Notes under the pieces: generated by a model
The model's database searches: none
What the model was told of the DNA's origin: nothing
What the model saw: only the letters and a program-made list of their open reading frames with translations
Program-made: the position numbers and the translations under genes
Shown here: positions 28,122-39,162 of the stretch, in pieces
Numbering within the stretch: position 1 is the stretch's first letter
Layout: every line of letters begins with the position of its first letter
Origin: Halomonas rhizosphaerae
GTDB lineage: Bacteria > Pseudomonadota > Gammaproteobacteria > Pseudomonadales > Halomonadaceae
Direction of reading: 5' to 3'
DNA length: 64,000 nt
Assembly (NCBI RefSeq): GCF_030010555.1
Contig: NZ_JASCQP010000027.1
Coordinates: 154,610 to 218,609, forward strand

Positions 28122-28140
28122 CATTCATGCTGCATTCATG
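28122..28140 (+). promoter_or_regulatory. predicted response-regulator operator (direct repeat)
   Basis: CATTCATGCTGCATTCATG contains two CATTCATG copies exactly 11 bases apart, the spacing used by OmpR/PhoB-type regulators. It lies between the divergent PepSY genes, one helical turn from the 28163 start and about 70-88 bases from the 28052 start. A near copy precedes the cytochrome b561 gene. Confidence 0.6.
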
Positions 28141-28162
28141 TTCGCCCTGGCACCCTGTGGCC

Positions 28163-28519
28163 ATGATGAATCGTTACCTGCTTCCAAGCCTGCGCCTGCC
28201 GGCGCTGGCCGCCCTCCTCGCCCTGCTGGCCGCCTCCCCCGCGCCGGCAGATGAGGGGTGGCACGACCTCCACGAGGCGGTGCGCGAAGGGAGGATCGTG
28301 CCCCTGCCCGATATCCTCGACTGGCTGGAGGCCCGCTATGTGGGCCAGGTACTGGAGGTGGAACTCGAGCGTGACGACGGCCGGATGACCTACGAGGTCG
28401 AGATGCTCGGCCCCCAGGGCCAGGTGGTGGAGTTCGAGTTCGATGCCGCCAGTGGCCAGCTGATCGGCATGGAGGGGGTGAACATCAACGGGATGCGACG
28501 CGAGGATGGCGCGGAATGA
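28163..28519 (+). CDS. small exported PepSY-domain protein
   Basis: 118-residue protein; an alternative Met is one codon later. Signal peptide rich in Leu/Ala ends near PAPA-DE. A single PepSY domain follows (helix VREGRIVPLPDILDWLEA, strands to the end). Its stop overlaps the response-regulator start by ATGA, so it is the first gene of a three-gene signalling operon and may modulate the sensor kinase in the periplasm. Confidence 0.88.
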   Translation: MMNRYLLPSLRLPALAALLALLAASPAPADEGWHDLHEAVREGRIVPLPDILDWLEARYVGQVLEVELERDDGRMTYEVEMLGPQGQVVEFEFDAASGQLIGMEGVNINGMRREDGAE

Positions 28520-29187
28520 AGGTGCTGCTGGTGGAGGATGACCGCGCGCTGGCCGAGGCGCTGAGCGAGGCCCTGGGGGACGCCGGCGTGCTGCTGGAGA
28601 CCGCCACCGCCGGTGGCGAGGCGGACTTCCTGGTGCGCACCGAGGCCTACGACGCGGTGATCCTCGATCTGGGCCTGCCCGACGGCGACGGCAGCCGCTG
28701 GCTCGCCCAGTGGCGCGAGGACGCCATCGACACCCCGGTGCTGGTACTCACCGCCCGCACCCGCTGGGCCGACAAGGCCGCCGGCTTCTCGGCCGGGGCC
28801 GATGACTACGTCACCAAGCCCTTCGAGACCGCCGAAGTGCTGTTCCGGTTGCGCGCCCTGGTGCGGCGCAGCCACGGCCACGCCCACCCGGTGCTGAGGA
28901 TCGGCGAGCTCTCCTTCGACACCCACACCGGCAGCGTCACCCTGGCCGGCCGCCCGGTGAGCCTGACCGCCCAGGAGTCGCGTCTGCTCGCCTACCTGGC
29001 CCACGCCGCGCCCCGCGTGGTGAGCCGCAGCGAGCTCGCCGAGCACGTCTACGACCGCGACCACGAGCCGGACTCCAACGTCATCGACGTCCAGATCAGC
29101 CGGCTGCGCCGCAAGCTGGGCGCCGCGCGCATCCAGACCCACCGTGGCCAGGGGTATCGCCTGGCCGGAGGCGACGAGGCGCCATGA
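28516..29187 (+). CDS. OmpR-family response regulator
   Basis: 223-residue two-component regulator. Receiver domain with acidic pocket (Glu7-Asp8-Asp9), phospho-acceptor Asp51 (ILDLGLPDGDG) and Lys101 (YVTKPF), then a winged-helix OmpR/PhoB DNA-binding domain (from about 130, with VIDVQISRLRRKLG). Overlaps both neighbours by four bases. Expected to bind the 11-bp-period repeats at 28122 and 26858. Confidence 0.96.
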   Translation: MKVLLVEDDRALAEALSEALGDAGVLLETATAGGEADFLVRTEAYDAVILDLGLPDGDGSRWLAQWREDAIDTPVLVLTARTRWADKAAGFSAGADDYVTKPFETAEVLFRLRALVRRSHGHAHPVLRIGELSFDTHTGSVTLAGRPVSLTAQESRLLAYLAHAAPRVVSRSELAEHVYDRDHEPDSNVIDVQISRLRRKLGAARIQTHRGQGYRLAGGDEAP

Positions 29188-30536
29188 GTCGACTGCGGCA
29201 GCTGTCGCTGGCCAGTCGCCTGCTGCTGGCGTCCCTGCTGACCCTCACGATCGCCCTGCCGCTGGCCGCCACGGGACTCTCCCACTACTTCCGCACGACC
29301 GCGACGGGCGCCTTCGACGAGCGCCTGGAAGCCCTGCTCAACGTGGTCGTCGCCGGCCTCGCCTGGGAGCCGACGGAGCAGCGGCTGGTCCATGAACGCT
29401 CGCTGGGCGATCCGCGCTTCGAGCAGGTGCTCTCCGGCTGGTACTGGCAGATCAGCGACGGCGACGAGCGGGTGCTGACCTCCCGCTCGCTGTGGGACCA
29501 GCGCCTGCCGGTGCGCTCCCACCGCCAGGTGATGATCCGTGACCTGGCAGGCCCGCGCGGGACGCCGCTGCGCGTCATCGAGCGCGATATCCGCCTGGCA
29601 CCGCTGGACGGTCCGCTGCACGTCAGCGTGGCCGTCTCCCGGGAAACGCTGGACGCGGGGCTCGCCCGCTTTACCCGGCTGGTCACGCTCTTCCTGGTCG
29701 GCCTGGGGCTGCTGCTGCTGGCCACCCTGGCCCTGCAGGTCCGCTGGGGCCTGGCCCCGCTGCGCCGGATACAGGCCGACCTGCAGCAGGTGGAGAACGG
29801 CGAGGCCGAGCGCCTCGATACCCGCCTGTCGCCGGAGCTGGCCCGCCTCGCCCGGGCCATGAACGGGGTACTGGACCGCGACCGACGACTGATGACCCAT
29901 GCGCGCCACGCCGCCGGCAACCTGGCGCATGCGCTGAAGACCCCGGTGAGCGTGCTGACCACCTTGGCCGACGGGATCGAGGAGCCGCGGCGCACACGCA
30001 TCCGTGACGAGCTGGCGCGCATCGATGCGGCGGTACGCCACCACCTGGCCCGCGCCTCGGCCGCCGGGGACGCCGGCCTGGCTCCCCGGGTCGACGCCGG
30101 CGAGGTGCTCACCCCCATCCTCGCGGGGCTTGGCCGCCTGGCCGAGCGACGCGGCATCACCCTCCACCACGACCTGCCGGCCGGGATGCGCGTGCGCATG
30201 GAGGCCCAGGACCTGCAGGAGCTGGTCGGCAACCTGCTGGACAATGCCCTGCGCTGGGCCGAGGGACGGGTCGAGATGCGCGGCGGCAGCGATGCCGGAG
30301 GGAGCTGGCTGGAGGTCGAGGATGACGGGCCAGGCATGGACGAGGCCCAGCGCCAGGCCGCGCTGGCCCGCGGTGCCCGGCTCGACGAACAGCGCCCGGG
30401 CAGCGGCCTGGGCCTGGCCATCGTCGCCGACCTGGTGAAGCTCAACGGCGGCCGGCTGGAGCTCGCGCGCTCGCGCCTCGGCGGCCTGGCGGTGCGCGTC
30501 TGGCTGCCCGACCGTCCCTTCCAGACCGCCGACTGA
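29184..30536 (+). CDS. sensor histidine kinase
   Basis: 450-residue membrane kinase of the QseC/PmrB/PhoQ group. Transmembrane helix at about 12-32, a periplasmic sensor region to about 165, second helix at about 168-190, HAMP segment, phospho-accepting His249 in GNLAHALKTPVSVL, N-box NLLDNALRWA, and G-boxes DDGPGM and GSGLGLAIV. Partner of the preceding regulator, with overlapping ATGA. Confidence 0.95.
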   Translation: MSRLRQLSLASRLLLASLLTLTIALPLAATGLSHYFRTTATGAFDERLEALLNVVVAGLAWEPTEQRLVHERSLGDPRFEQVLSGWYWQISDGDERVLTSRSLWDQRLPVRSHRQVMIRDLAGPRGTPLRVIERDIRLAPLDGPLHVSVAVSRETLDAGLARFTRLVTLFLVGLGLLLLATLALQVRWGLAPLRRIQADLQQVENGEAERLDTRLSPELARLARAMNGVLDRDRRLMTHARHAAGNLAHALKTPVSVLTTLADGIEEPRRTRIRDELARIDAAVRHHLARASAAGDAGLAPRVDAGEVLTPILAGLGRLAERRGITLHHDLPAGMRVRMEAQDLQELVGNLLDNALRWAEGRVEMRGGSDAGGSWLEVEDDGPGMDEAQRQAALARGARLDEQRPGSGLGLAIVADLVKLNGGRLELARSRLGGLAVRVWLPDRPFQTAD

Positions 30537-30551
30537 CGCGGCGAGCGCGCC

Positions 30552-31481
30552 TCAGCCCTGGCGGTCCTCGCCGGGTTCGGGCTCGTCGGCGCAGTGGTGC
30601 CGACTCTCCAGCTGGATGGTGGCATGGTCCAGGCCATAGCGCTCCACCAGCAGGGTCCGGATCGCCACCAGCGCAGCCTGGCGGTCCTCGCCCTCATCGA
30701 TGGCCGCATGCAGCGACACCAGGTGCCGCCCCGGCGTCAGCGACCAGACATGCACGTGATGCACGTTGCAGACCGCCTCCAGCTGCTCGGGAATCTCGCG
30801 GCGCAGGGTCGCCGCGTCCAGGTCGTTCGGGGCGCCTTCCAGCAGGATATGGCCGGACTCCCGGGTCAGCTTCCAGGCGCTGCGCAGGATCAGCATCGCC
30901 ACCAGCACCGAGAGCAGCGGGTCGATGGGCATCCAGCCGGTGGCCAGTATCACCAGGGCGGCGACGATGGCCGCCACCGAGCCCAGAAGATCGCCCAGCA
31001 CGTGCAGCGCCGCGCCGCGGATGTTGAGGTTGTCGCGGTCGCCGAAGTGCAGGATGGCGAACACCACCACGTTGACCAGAAGTCCCAGGGCGGCGATCAC
31101 CAGCATGGGGGTGCCCATCACCTCCACCGGCGAGAGCAGCCGGCGGATCGCCTCGATGAGGATCCACACCACGATGGCGATCAGCGTCAGGCCGTTGACG
31201 AAGGCGGCCAGGATCTGCACCCGGTGGTAGCCGAAGCTGCGTTTCTCGTCGGCCGGGCGGCGGCTGATGCGCGCGGCGAACCAGGCCAGCGCCAGGGCGG
31301 CGGTGTCGGTGAGCATGTGGCCGGCATCGGCGAGCAGCGCCAGCGAGCCGGAGAGGATGCCGCCCACCACCTCGGCGACCATGAAGCCGCCGGTGAGCAG
31401 GATCGCCCAGAACAGCCGGCGCTGGCTGTCCTGCCCGGTGTGGAGAGTGGTGTGACGCGCGTGGTCGTGGTCGTGAGCCAT
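30552..31481 (-). CDS. CDF-family cation exporter (CzcD/ZitB-like)
   Basis: 309-residue six-helix cation diffusion facilitator. Metal-site motifs are HxxxD in LADAGHMLTD (helix 2) and ALHVLGDLLGS (helix 5); a His-rich N-terminus (AHDHDHARH) is typical of Zn2+/Co2+ exporters. Cytoplasmic C-terminal domain with further His residues. Met 31481 has GGGAGGG upstream. Exchanges Zn2+ or related divalent metal for protons. Confidence 0.93.
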   Translation of the reverse strand: MAHDHDHARHTTLHTGQDSQRRLFWAILLTGGFMVAEVVGGILSGSLALLADAGHMLTDTAALALAWFAARISRRPADEKRSFGYHRVQILAAFVNGLTLIAIVVWILIEAIRRLLSPVEVMGTPMLVIAALGLLVNVVVFAILHFGDRDNLNIRGAALHVLGDLLGSVAAIVAALVILATGWMPIDPLLSVLVAMLILRSAWKLTRESGHILLEGAPNDLDAATLRREIPEQLEAVCNVHHVHVWSLTPGRHLVSLHAAIDEGEDRQAALVAIRTLLVERYGLDHATIQLESRHHCADEPEPGEDRQG

Positions 31482-31518
31482 GAGCCCTCCCTTGCCAGGC
31501 CCCAGCATAGCGCAGCGG

Positions 31519-32325
31519 TTAAACTCCCTTCACGCTTCTCGCCGCCTCGCGGCGCCGCTTGACCTCGTAGGCCACGGCCAGCAGCACGGTGACCAGTATC
31601 AGGATCAGTCCCAGGGCGTTGACCGCCGGCGTGAGGCCGGTACGCACCTTGGAGGCGATGTAGACCGTCAGGGTGGTGTCGTAGCCCACCACGAACAGGG
31701 AGGTGTTGTAGTTCTCGAAGGACTGCAGGAAGGCGATCACCGCCGCCGAGAGGATCGCCGGCCTGAGGTAGGGCAGCAGGATGCGCCGGAACATCTGCCA
31801 CTGGCTGGCGCCCAGGTCCAGGGCGGCCCGCTCCATGGTGCGATCGAAGCGCTGCAGCCGCGCGGTGACCATCAGCATCACGTAGGCGGCGATGAAGGTG
31901 GCCTGGCCGAGCACGGTGAGGAAGATGCCCCCGCCGACCCCGAGCTGGCGCCAGAAGATCAGCGTGGAGATGCCGATGATCACCCCCGGGGTGAGCAGCG
32001 GCGAGAGGATCAGCGCATAGAGGAAGGGCTTGGCGCGGCTCTGCACCGTATTGAGGAACAGCGCCGTGGCGATGCCGATGGGCACCGCCAGGCAGAGCAC
32101 CCCGACGGCGACGATGGCGCTGTTGCCCAGCGCCTGCCACATGCCGCCGTCGGCGGCGAGCTCGCCGAACCACTTCAGGGTGGTGCCGTCCCAGGGCGTC
32201 ACCGTGGGGAAGCGGCTGTCGTTGAAGGTGGCCGCGGCCATCACCAGCAGCGGCAGGAAGAGGTAGGCGAAGAACACCACCACATAGAAGCGCAGGCCCA
32301 GGGCCATCAGTCGCTGTGCGCTCAC
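31519..32325 (-). CDS. polyamine-type ABC transporter permease (PotC/PotI-like)
   Basis: 268-residue inner-membrane permease with six helices and the EAA-type loop (MERAALDLGASQWQMFRRIL) that docks onto the ATPase. Last gene of a four-gene importer operon whose order (binding protein, ATPase, two permeases) matches spermidine/putrescine systems. Confidence 0.92.
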   Translation of the reverse strand: MSAQRLMALGLRFYVVVFFAYLFLPLLVMAAATFNDSRFPTVTPWDGTTLKWFGELAADGGMWQALGNSAIVAVGVLCLAVPIGIATALFLNTVQSRAKPFLYALILSPLLTPGVIIGISTLIFWRQLGVGGGIFLTVLGQATFIAAYVMLMVTARLQRFDRTMERAALDLGASQWQMFRRILLPYLRPAILSAAVIAFLQSFENYNTSLFVVGYDTTLTVYIASKVRTGLTPAVNALGLILILVTVLLAVAYEVKRRREAARSVKGV

Positions 32326-32355
32326 GCCCGCTCCCCCGTCACTTGGCCCAGTTCC

Positions 32356-33235
32356 TCATTTGGCAATGTCCCCCAGGCCCACCTTGAACACCTTCATGAC
32401 CAGCGACATGAAGCCGATGCACAGCACCAGCAGCAGGAAGGCGTAGGCCGCCCCCTGGTTCCAGTTGCCACCCTCGAAGAACCAGTTGTAGATGATCTGG
32501 GTGAACCAGCGGCTGCCGGGCGAGCCGAGCAGCGCCGGCACCGCATAGCTGCCCGCCGCCAGCATGAAGGTCATGATGCAGCCCGTGGCAATCCCCGGCT
32601 TGGCATGGGGAATGACGATGCGCCGATGGGTGCGCACCGTCCCCGCCCCCAGGTCTCGCGCCGCGCGCACCTGGTTGTCGTCGAGGCTCTCGATGGCGTT
32701 GTAGACCGGAAAGACCATGAACAGGATATAGGCGTAGACCATGCCCACCATGACCCCGCCGTCGCCGCTGAGAAAGCGGATCGGCCGGTCGATCAGCCCC
32801 AGCATCATCAGCACCTCGTTGAGCGGCCCGCGGAAGGCGAGGATGATGAACCACGAATAGGTACGCAGGATCTCGTTGATCCAGAAGGGAATGATCAGCA
32901 GCAGGATGCACAGCGCCGCCTGCCGCGGGGTAGCCACCTTGGCCAGGTACCAGGCCAGCGGATAGCTCACGCCAAGCGTCAGCAGGGTCACCAGCACGCT
33001 GGACCACAGCGTCTTGAAGAAGATCGCCCGGTGGATGTCGTTGGCGAACAGGGTAGCGTAGTTGGCCAGCGTCCAGCCGTCCTGCGGCCCGCCCTGCTGG
33101 GCCGGCAGCAGGTTGGGGCGCAGCGAGTAATCGATCATCTGCAGCTGCGGCAGGGTCACCATCACGATCAGCCAGATGCCCAGCAGGCCGAGGATCGCCA
33201 TGGCCAGGGGGCTGCCGAAGCGCGCGGCGAGCTGC

Positions 33236-33243
<8 letters not shown>
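32356..33243 (-). CDS. polyamine-type ABC transporter permease (PotB/PotH-like)
   Basis: 295-residue six-helix permease. EAA loop is VRAARDLGAGTVRTHRRIVI. Met 33243 (MFRQLAARF) overlaps the end of the ATPase gene by eight bases; the longer frame to 33333 lies inside that gene. Pairs with the downstream permease to form the channel. Confidence 0.92.
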
Positions 33244-34413
<1,170 letters not shown>

Positions 34414-34417
<4 letters not shown>

Positions 34418-35529
34418 GCGGAGAGGTAGCGGTCCTGGTACTCGTTGCGCAGCGCCACGTACCAGGGCTCCTGGATCGGCCACCACCAGAGGTTGGCCAG
34501 GTCCTCCTCGGTGTAGGAGTCGGTGAAGAAGTTGCGCGTCGCCTCGGGCAGCAGCTCGGTGGCGCCCTTGGAGGTGGAGTTGTAGCCGGTGGCCTCGACG
34601 AACATGGCGCCCGCCTCGGGGGTGTAGTACCAGTTGATCAGCTCGTAGACGGCGTCCGGGTTGCGGGCGTTGCGCGGGATCACGAAGCCCTCCATCCACG
34701 CCAGCGCCCCCTCCTTCGGCGCCCCGTAGGCGATCTCCTCGCCCTCCTGCTGCAGGCGGAAGGCGGTGGAGTCCCAGGTCTGGCCGATGATCGCGCCATT
34801 GGTGCGGAAGGCGGCCTGGGCCTCGTTCTCGGTGTTCCAGAACTGCACCAGCAGCTCCTTGTGCTTGACCGCCTCCTCGAGGATGACGTCGAAGTTGGCG
34901 CGCATCGCCTCCTCGCTCTGGTAGGAGTCGAGCAGCGGGTGCGGCAGCCGGCCCTCGCGCTCCAGCCACAGGCCGATGCCGACCAGCGCCGAGTGGCCGC
35001 GCACCGTGACGCCCTGGCCATGCTCGGGGTTCCACAGGTCGGCATAGCTCAGGTTGGCGCGGTCGACGTCGGCGAAGCGGCGGTGCCAGGTGATCGCCTC
35101 GGTGCCCCAGTCGCTGGGCGCGAAATAGCGCTTGCCGTCCACCACCCCGCCGGTCTCGGAGCCCTCGATGGCGCTGTCCAGGGCGCCGCTCCAGTTGATG
35201 CGCGACTCGTCCAGCGGCTGGATCAGGTCGTAGTCGAGATAGCCGGGCACTCGATCCACGGTCGGCATGATGACGTCGAAGCCCTCGCCGTCGCTGGCAC
35301 GCAGGGAGTTCATCAGTTCGTCGTTGGTGCCGTAGGGAGTGAAGGTGGCCTTGATCCCGGTCTTCTCGGTGAAGTCCGCCAGCATCCGGTCATTGAAGTA
35401 GCCCGCCCAGGCATAGATGCGCAGCGTCTGCTCCTGCGCCAGCACCGTGTTGACATAGAAGGACGGCACGCTGGCCACGGCCCCGGCGGCCAGGCTGCCC
35501 TTGAGGAAACGGCGACGTGTGATCGACAT
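34414..35529 (-). CDS. Tat-exported polyamine-type substrate-binding protein
   Basis: 371-residue periplasmic binding protein of the PotD/PotF group, first gene of the importer operon. The N-terminus SITRRRFLKGSLAAGA is a twin-arginine signal, cleaved after VLA. The mature part begins QTLRIYAWAGYFND, typical for this group, with conserved Trp/Tyr/Asp residues of the ligand pocket (for example PSDWGTEAITW). Met 35529 has GGAG eight bases upstream. Ligand probably a polyamine or related cation. Confidence 0.92.
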
Positions 35530-35689
35530 GACGAACTCTCCATGGTGGCTGGGACGCACCCCGTTATCGCGCGGCGATGTGACGACGGCATGACCCGCCG
35601 ATGACGGTTCAGTGCCGACTCAATCAGCGTAGCACCATATAGGGAAAGGCCCAGCCGCCGGTTCAGGGGCCCGGTTCGTCGGGGCGGGA

Positions 35690-36256
35690 TCACATCACCG
35701 GCACGCCGGTGACCCAGACATGCAGGTGGAAGGCGAAGAGGTAGTAGGCCACCAGGCCGATCACCACGGTCGCGACGGTACCGACCATGCCCGGGGCGGC
35801 GCTATCGGGCCGGGGCCGACGACGGGCCGCACGGAAGTCGAACACGGCCCACAGCACGAAGGCCCCGAAGAAGACGATGTCGCCCAGCCGGCCGTTGGCC
35901 AGCAGGTGGGCGAAGGCCCACAGCTTCACGGCGATGATCATCGGGTGGCCCAGCCTGGCCTTGAGATGGTTGCCGGGCACATAGGCCGCCACCAGCAGCA
36001 CGAAGGCGGGAATCATCAGCAGTGAGACGGCATGGCGCAGGCCCACCGGGGGCTGCCACACCCATACCGGGTCCAGGCGCATCTGGCCATAGCCCCAGAT
36101 CGCCAGGGCCAGGCCGATGATCGAGACCACCGAATAGGCCGCCTTCCAGGGCAGCTCGCCCATGCGCTGGATCTGGGCGGTTCGCCAGTCGTCGGCGACG
36201 ATGCGCACCGAGTGCACACCGAGAAAGATCAACAGGCCGAGCAGCATCACGGTCAT
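35690..36256 (-). CDS. NnrU family membrane protein
   Basis: 188-residue inner-membrane protein with about five helices and the isoprenylcysteine-methyltransferase-like core (PGNHLKARLGHPMIIAVKLWAFAHLL) that defines NnrU. Met 36256 is preferred to 36271 because GGAG lies nine bases upstream. NnrU was first found near nitric-oxide reductase genes, but none are adjacent here; exact activity is unknown. Confidence 0.9.
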   Translation of the reverse strand: MTVMLLGLLIFLGVHSVRIVADDWRTAQIQRMGELPWKAAYSVVSIIGLALAIWGYGQMRLDPVWVWQPPVGLRHAVSLLMIPAFVLLVAAYVPGNHLKARLGHPMIIAVKLWAFAHLLANGRLGDIVFFGAFVLWAVFDFRAARRRPRPDSAAPGMVGTVATVVIGLVAYYLFAFHLHVWVTGVPVM

Positions 36257-36384
36257 GGTGGAAGTCTCCATCAGGGGGTAGGGGAAGGTAAAAGGTGGAA
36301 CGAAACCGCCGCCAGCCTAGTCTGTTGACCTGTTCACGACCAGTGCCGTCGACCGCCACGGCACCCTCGACGCAAAGGATTGCC

Positions 36385-38328
36385 ATGTCACGAGACACCG
36401 CTCCCCTGCCCGAGGTGCTCGCCGGCCCCCTCCTGCGGCGCCTGAGCGCGGAGCGCCTGGTGATCTGGCTGGTGGGCTCGCGCCCCCTCGACCTCGGCCT
36501 GATGCTGCACCCGGCCGGACATCCGCCGCGCCGCCTGACCCTCAACGAACGCCGCCTGCAGCGCCTGCCGCTGGGCCGGCATGCCTGGCTGCACCTGATC
36601 GACGTGGCCCTTGACACCCCTCTGCCCCGCGTCGTGCGCATCGACTACGACCTGAAGATCACCCCGGTCGGGGAGGACAGCGGGGACGACAGCGGCATCG
36701 CCGACTGGGCCCCCCATCTGCTGCACGAGGGCGCCACGCACCCTTGCTTCGTGCTGGCCGACAGCCACCGCCGACTGCTCCATGGCTCCTGCCGCCGGCC
36801 CCACCATGACGGTTCCGACGGCCTGGTGCGCACCGATGCCTGGCTGGCCGAGCGCCGGGAGGCGCCCGAGGCCTGGCCCGCCTGGCTGCTGATGACCGGG
36901 GACCAGGTCTATGCCGACGACGTCGCCGGCCCCCTGCTGGTCGCCATCCATGCGCTGATCCGCCGCCTGGGCCTCTTCGACGAGACCCTGGAGGGCGCCA
37001 CCGTGGCCGACAGCCAGGCGCTCTATACGGACACCGCCACCTACTACCGGCGAGAGGCGCTGCTGCCGGACGTCAAGAGCAGTGAGGACCTGCGCGAGCG
37101 CTTCTTCGGCGGCGTGCGCAAGCCGGTCTTCACCTCGGCCAACGCCCAAAACCACCTGATGAGCTTCGCCGAGGTCATCGCCATGTACCTGCTGGTCTGG
37201 TCGCCGGTGCCCTGGCGGCTGGTCGAGATGACCGAACCGACGCTGGACGAGAAGGACGCGGCACGCTTCGGCGAGCAGCGAGCGGTCATCGCACGCTTCG
37301 CCGAGGGGCTGCCCGCCGCCGCCCGGGTGATGGCCCACCTGCCCACGCTGATGATCTTCGACGACCACGACATCACCGACGACTGGAACCTCACGGCGGA
37401 CTGGGAGCGCACCGCCTACGGGCACCCCTTCTCGCGACGCATCATCGGCAACGCCCTGCTGGCCTACCTGCTCTGCCAGGGCTGGGGCAACGACCCGGAC
37501 CGCCTGGCCTAGCCGCTGGCGGAGGTCACTGAGCTGCTGGCGTCGGCAGCCAGCCGGGAGGGCTGGCTGCCTGCCGGGGAGCAGGACGCCGTCATCGAGC
37601 GGTTGCTGCGCTTCCAGGGCTGGGAGGTGGAGGTCGAGGGGGAGCCGAAGCTGGTGATCCTGGATACCCGCACCCGACGCTGGCGCAGCGAACGCAGCCC
37701 GAAACGCCCCTCCGGCCTGATGGACTGGGAGGCGCTCTCGGAACTGCAGCAGCAGATCCTCGGCGCCACGTCGGTGGTGATCGTCTCGCCGGCGCCGATG
37801 TTCGGCGTCAAGCTGATCGAGACCATCCAGCGGCTCTTCACCCTGGCCGGCAGGCCGCTGCTGGTCGATGCCGAGAACTGGATGGCCCACCGCGGCGCGG
37901 CCAGCGTGATGCTCAACATCTTCCGCCACTCGCGCTCGCCGGGGCACTACGTGATCCTCTCCGGCGACGTGCACTACTCCTTCGCCTACGACATCCACCT
38001 CCGCCAGCGCCGCGAGGGGCCCCGGATCTGGCAGGTCACCTCCAGTGGCATCAAGAACGCCTTTCCCGATACCCTGCTCGACTGGCTCGATCGCCTCAAC
38101 CGCTGGCTCTATGCCCCGCGCTCGCCGCTCAACTGGCTCACCCAGCGCCGGCGCATGGTGATCAAGCCGCGAGACCCGGACCGCGCCAAGGCCGGCGAGC
38201 GGCTGTGGAACGGCGCCGGCATCGGCCTGGTGGAGCTCGACGACCAGGGCCGGCCGAGCGACATCCGCCATCTCGATGCCCGCGGCTTCGACGTGGTGTT
38301 TCCATTGCCGGCGGCCCCGGGCGACTGA
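36385..38328 (+). pseudogene. PhoD-like alkaline phosphatase/metallophosphoesterase interrupted by an in-frame TAG
   Basis: One coding frame runs from Met 36385 (AGGA upstream) to 38328 but carries a TAG at 37510-37512 (codon 376). Both sides keep the same frame and read as one protein of about 647 codons. Before the TAG lie the metal motifs MTGDQVYADD and MIFDDHDITDDWN; after it lies SGDVHYSFAYDI, the last metal ligand set. Truncation at the TAG would remove that ligand block, so the short product should be inactive. Either a nonsense mutation (a CAG or GAG to TAG change fits), a base-call error, or rare read-through. Membrane or periplasmic targeting is not evident. Confidence 0.85.
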
Positions 38329-38370
38329 GGCTCCGGCAAGTACCGAACAGCGGGCGCAATAGCCTGACAG

Positions 38371-38404
38371 CACAACGCCTGTCCCGTGAAGGACAGGCGT
38401 TGTG
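38371..38404. terminator. bidirectional terminator
   Basis: 14-bp perfect stem CACAACGCCTGTCC / GGACAGGCGTTGTG with a six-base loop, placed between the convergent PhoD-like and PfpI genes. Confidence 0.75.
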
Positions 38405-38471
38405 CGGCTCACGGCGTTGCTCGCTGACCGCGGCCGAACCCGTGAGGTCTCTTACGTACAGGGTCGCCGTC

Positions 38472-39035
38472 TCAAGACGCCTGACCGGCATGTCGACCCT
38501 CGTGGATCTCCTCGACCATCTTGTGGCAGAAGGCATCCAGGTCCTTCGGTGTGCGGCTGGTGACCAGGCCGTTGTCGACGACGACCCGCTCGTCGATCCA
38601 GCGCGCCCCGGCGTTCTCGAGATCCTTCCTCACCGAGGGATAGGAGGTCAGGGTCCGCCCTTCGACGACCTCGGCATTGATCAGGATCCAGGGGGCATGG
38701 CAGATGGCACCCACCGGCTTGCCGGCCTCGAAGAAGTGCCGAACGAAGCTCAGCGCACGTTCGTCCTGTCGCAGGGCATCCGGATTGAAGAGGCCACCGG
38801 GCAACACCAGGGCGTGGTAGTCGGTGGAGTTGGCCTCATCGAGGGACCTGTCGACCTCGTAGGTCTCGCCCCAGTCGCTCTCGGCCCAGGCGCGAATACC
38901 CTTGGCCTCGGGAGAGACCACGTCCACCGTGATCCCTTGGGCATCGAGCTTGGCCTTGGGCACGGCCAGTTCCGACTCTTCGAAACCATGGGTGGCCAGG
39001 ATGGCAACGCGCTTGCCGTCGAGCTGTTGGCTCAT
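38472..39035 (-). CDS. DJ-1/PfpI-family protein
   Basis: 187-residue single-domain protein of the type 1 glutamine-amidotransferase-like fold. Nucleophile Cys112 in VGAICHAPW, followed by the His expected next to it; Glu in THGFEESE completes the set. Related proteins act as glyoxalases/deglycases or stress proteases. GGAG upstream fixes Met 39035. Monocistronic. Confidence 0.94.
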   Translation of the reverse strand: MSQQLDGKRVAILATHGFEESELAVPKAKLDAQGITVDVVSPEAKGIRAWAESDWGETYEVDRSLDEANSTDYHALVLPGGLFNPDALRQDERALSFVRHFFEAGKPVGAICHAPWILINAEVVEGRTLTSYPSVRKDLENAGARWIDERVVVDNGLVTSRTPKDLDAFCHKMVEEIHEGRHAGQAS

Positions 39036-39162
39036 GGTGATCTCCTTGCTGTCGGGTAATCGACTGACCCGCATGGACGGGCCAGGTGACACACCCCAGG
39101 ACCTCGGGGTACCGGCCAGCGAGCACAAGCCCCGGCGTCGTAACGAAATGCATCCCCCTGTA

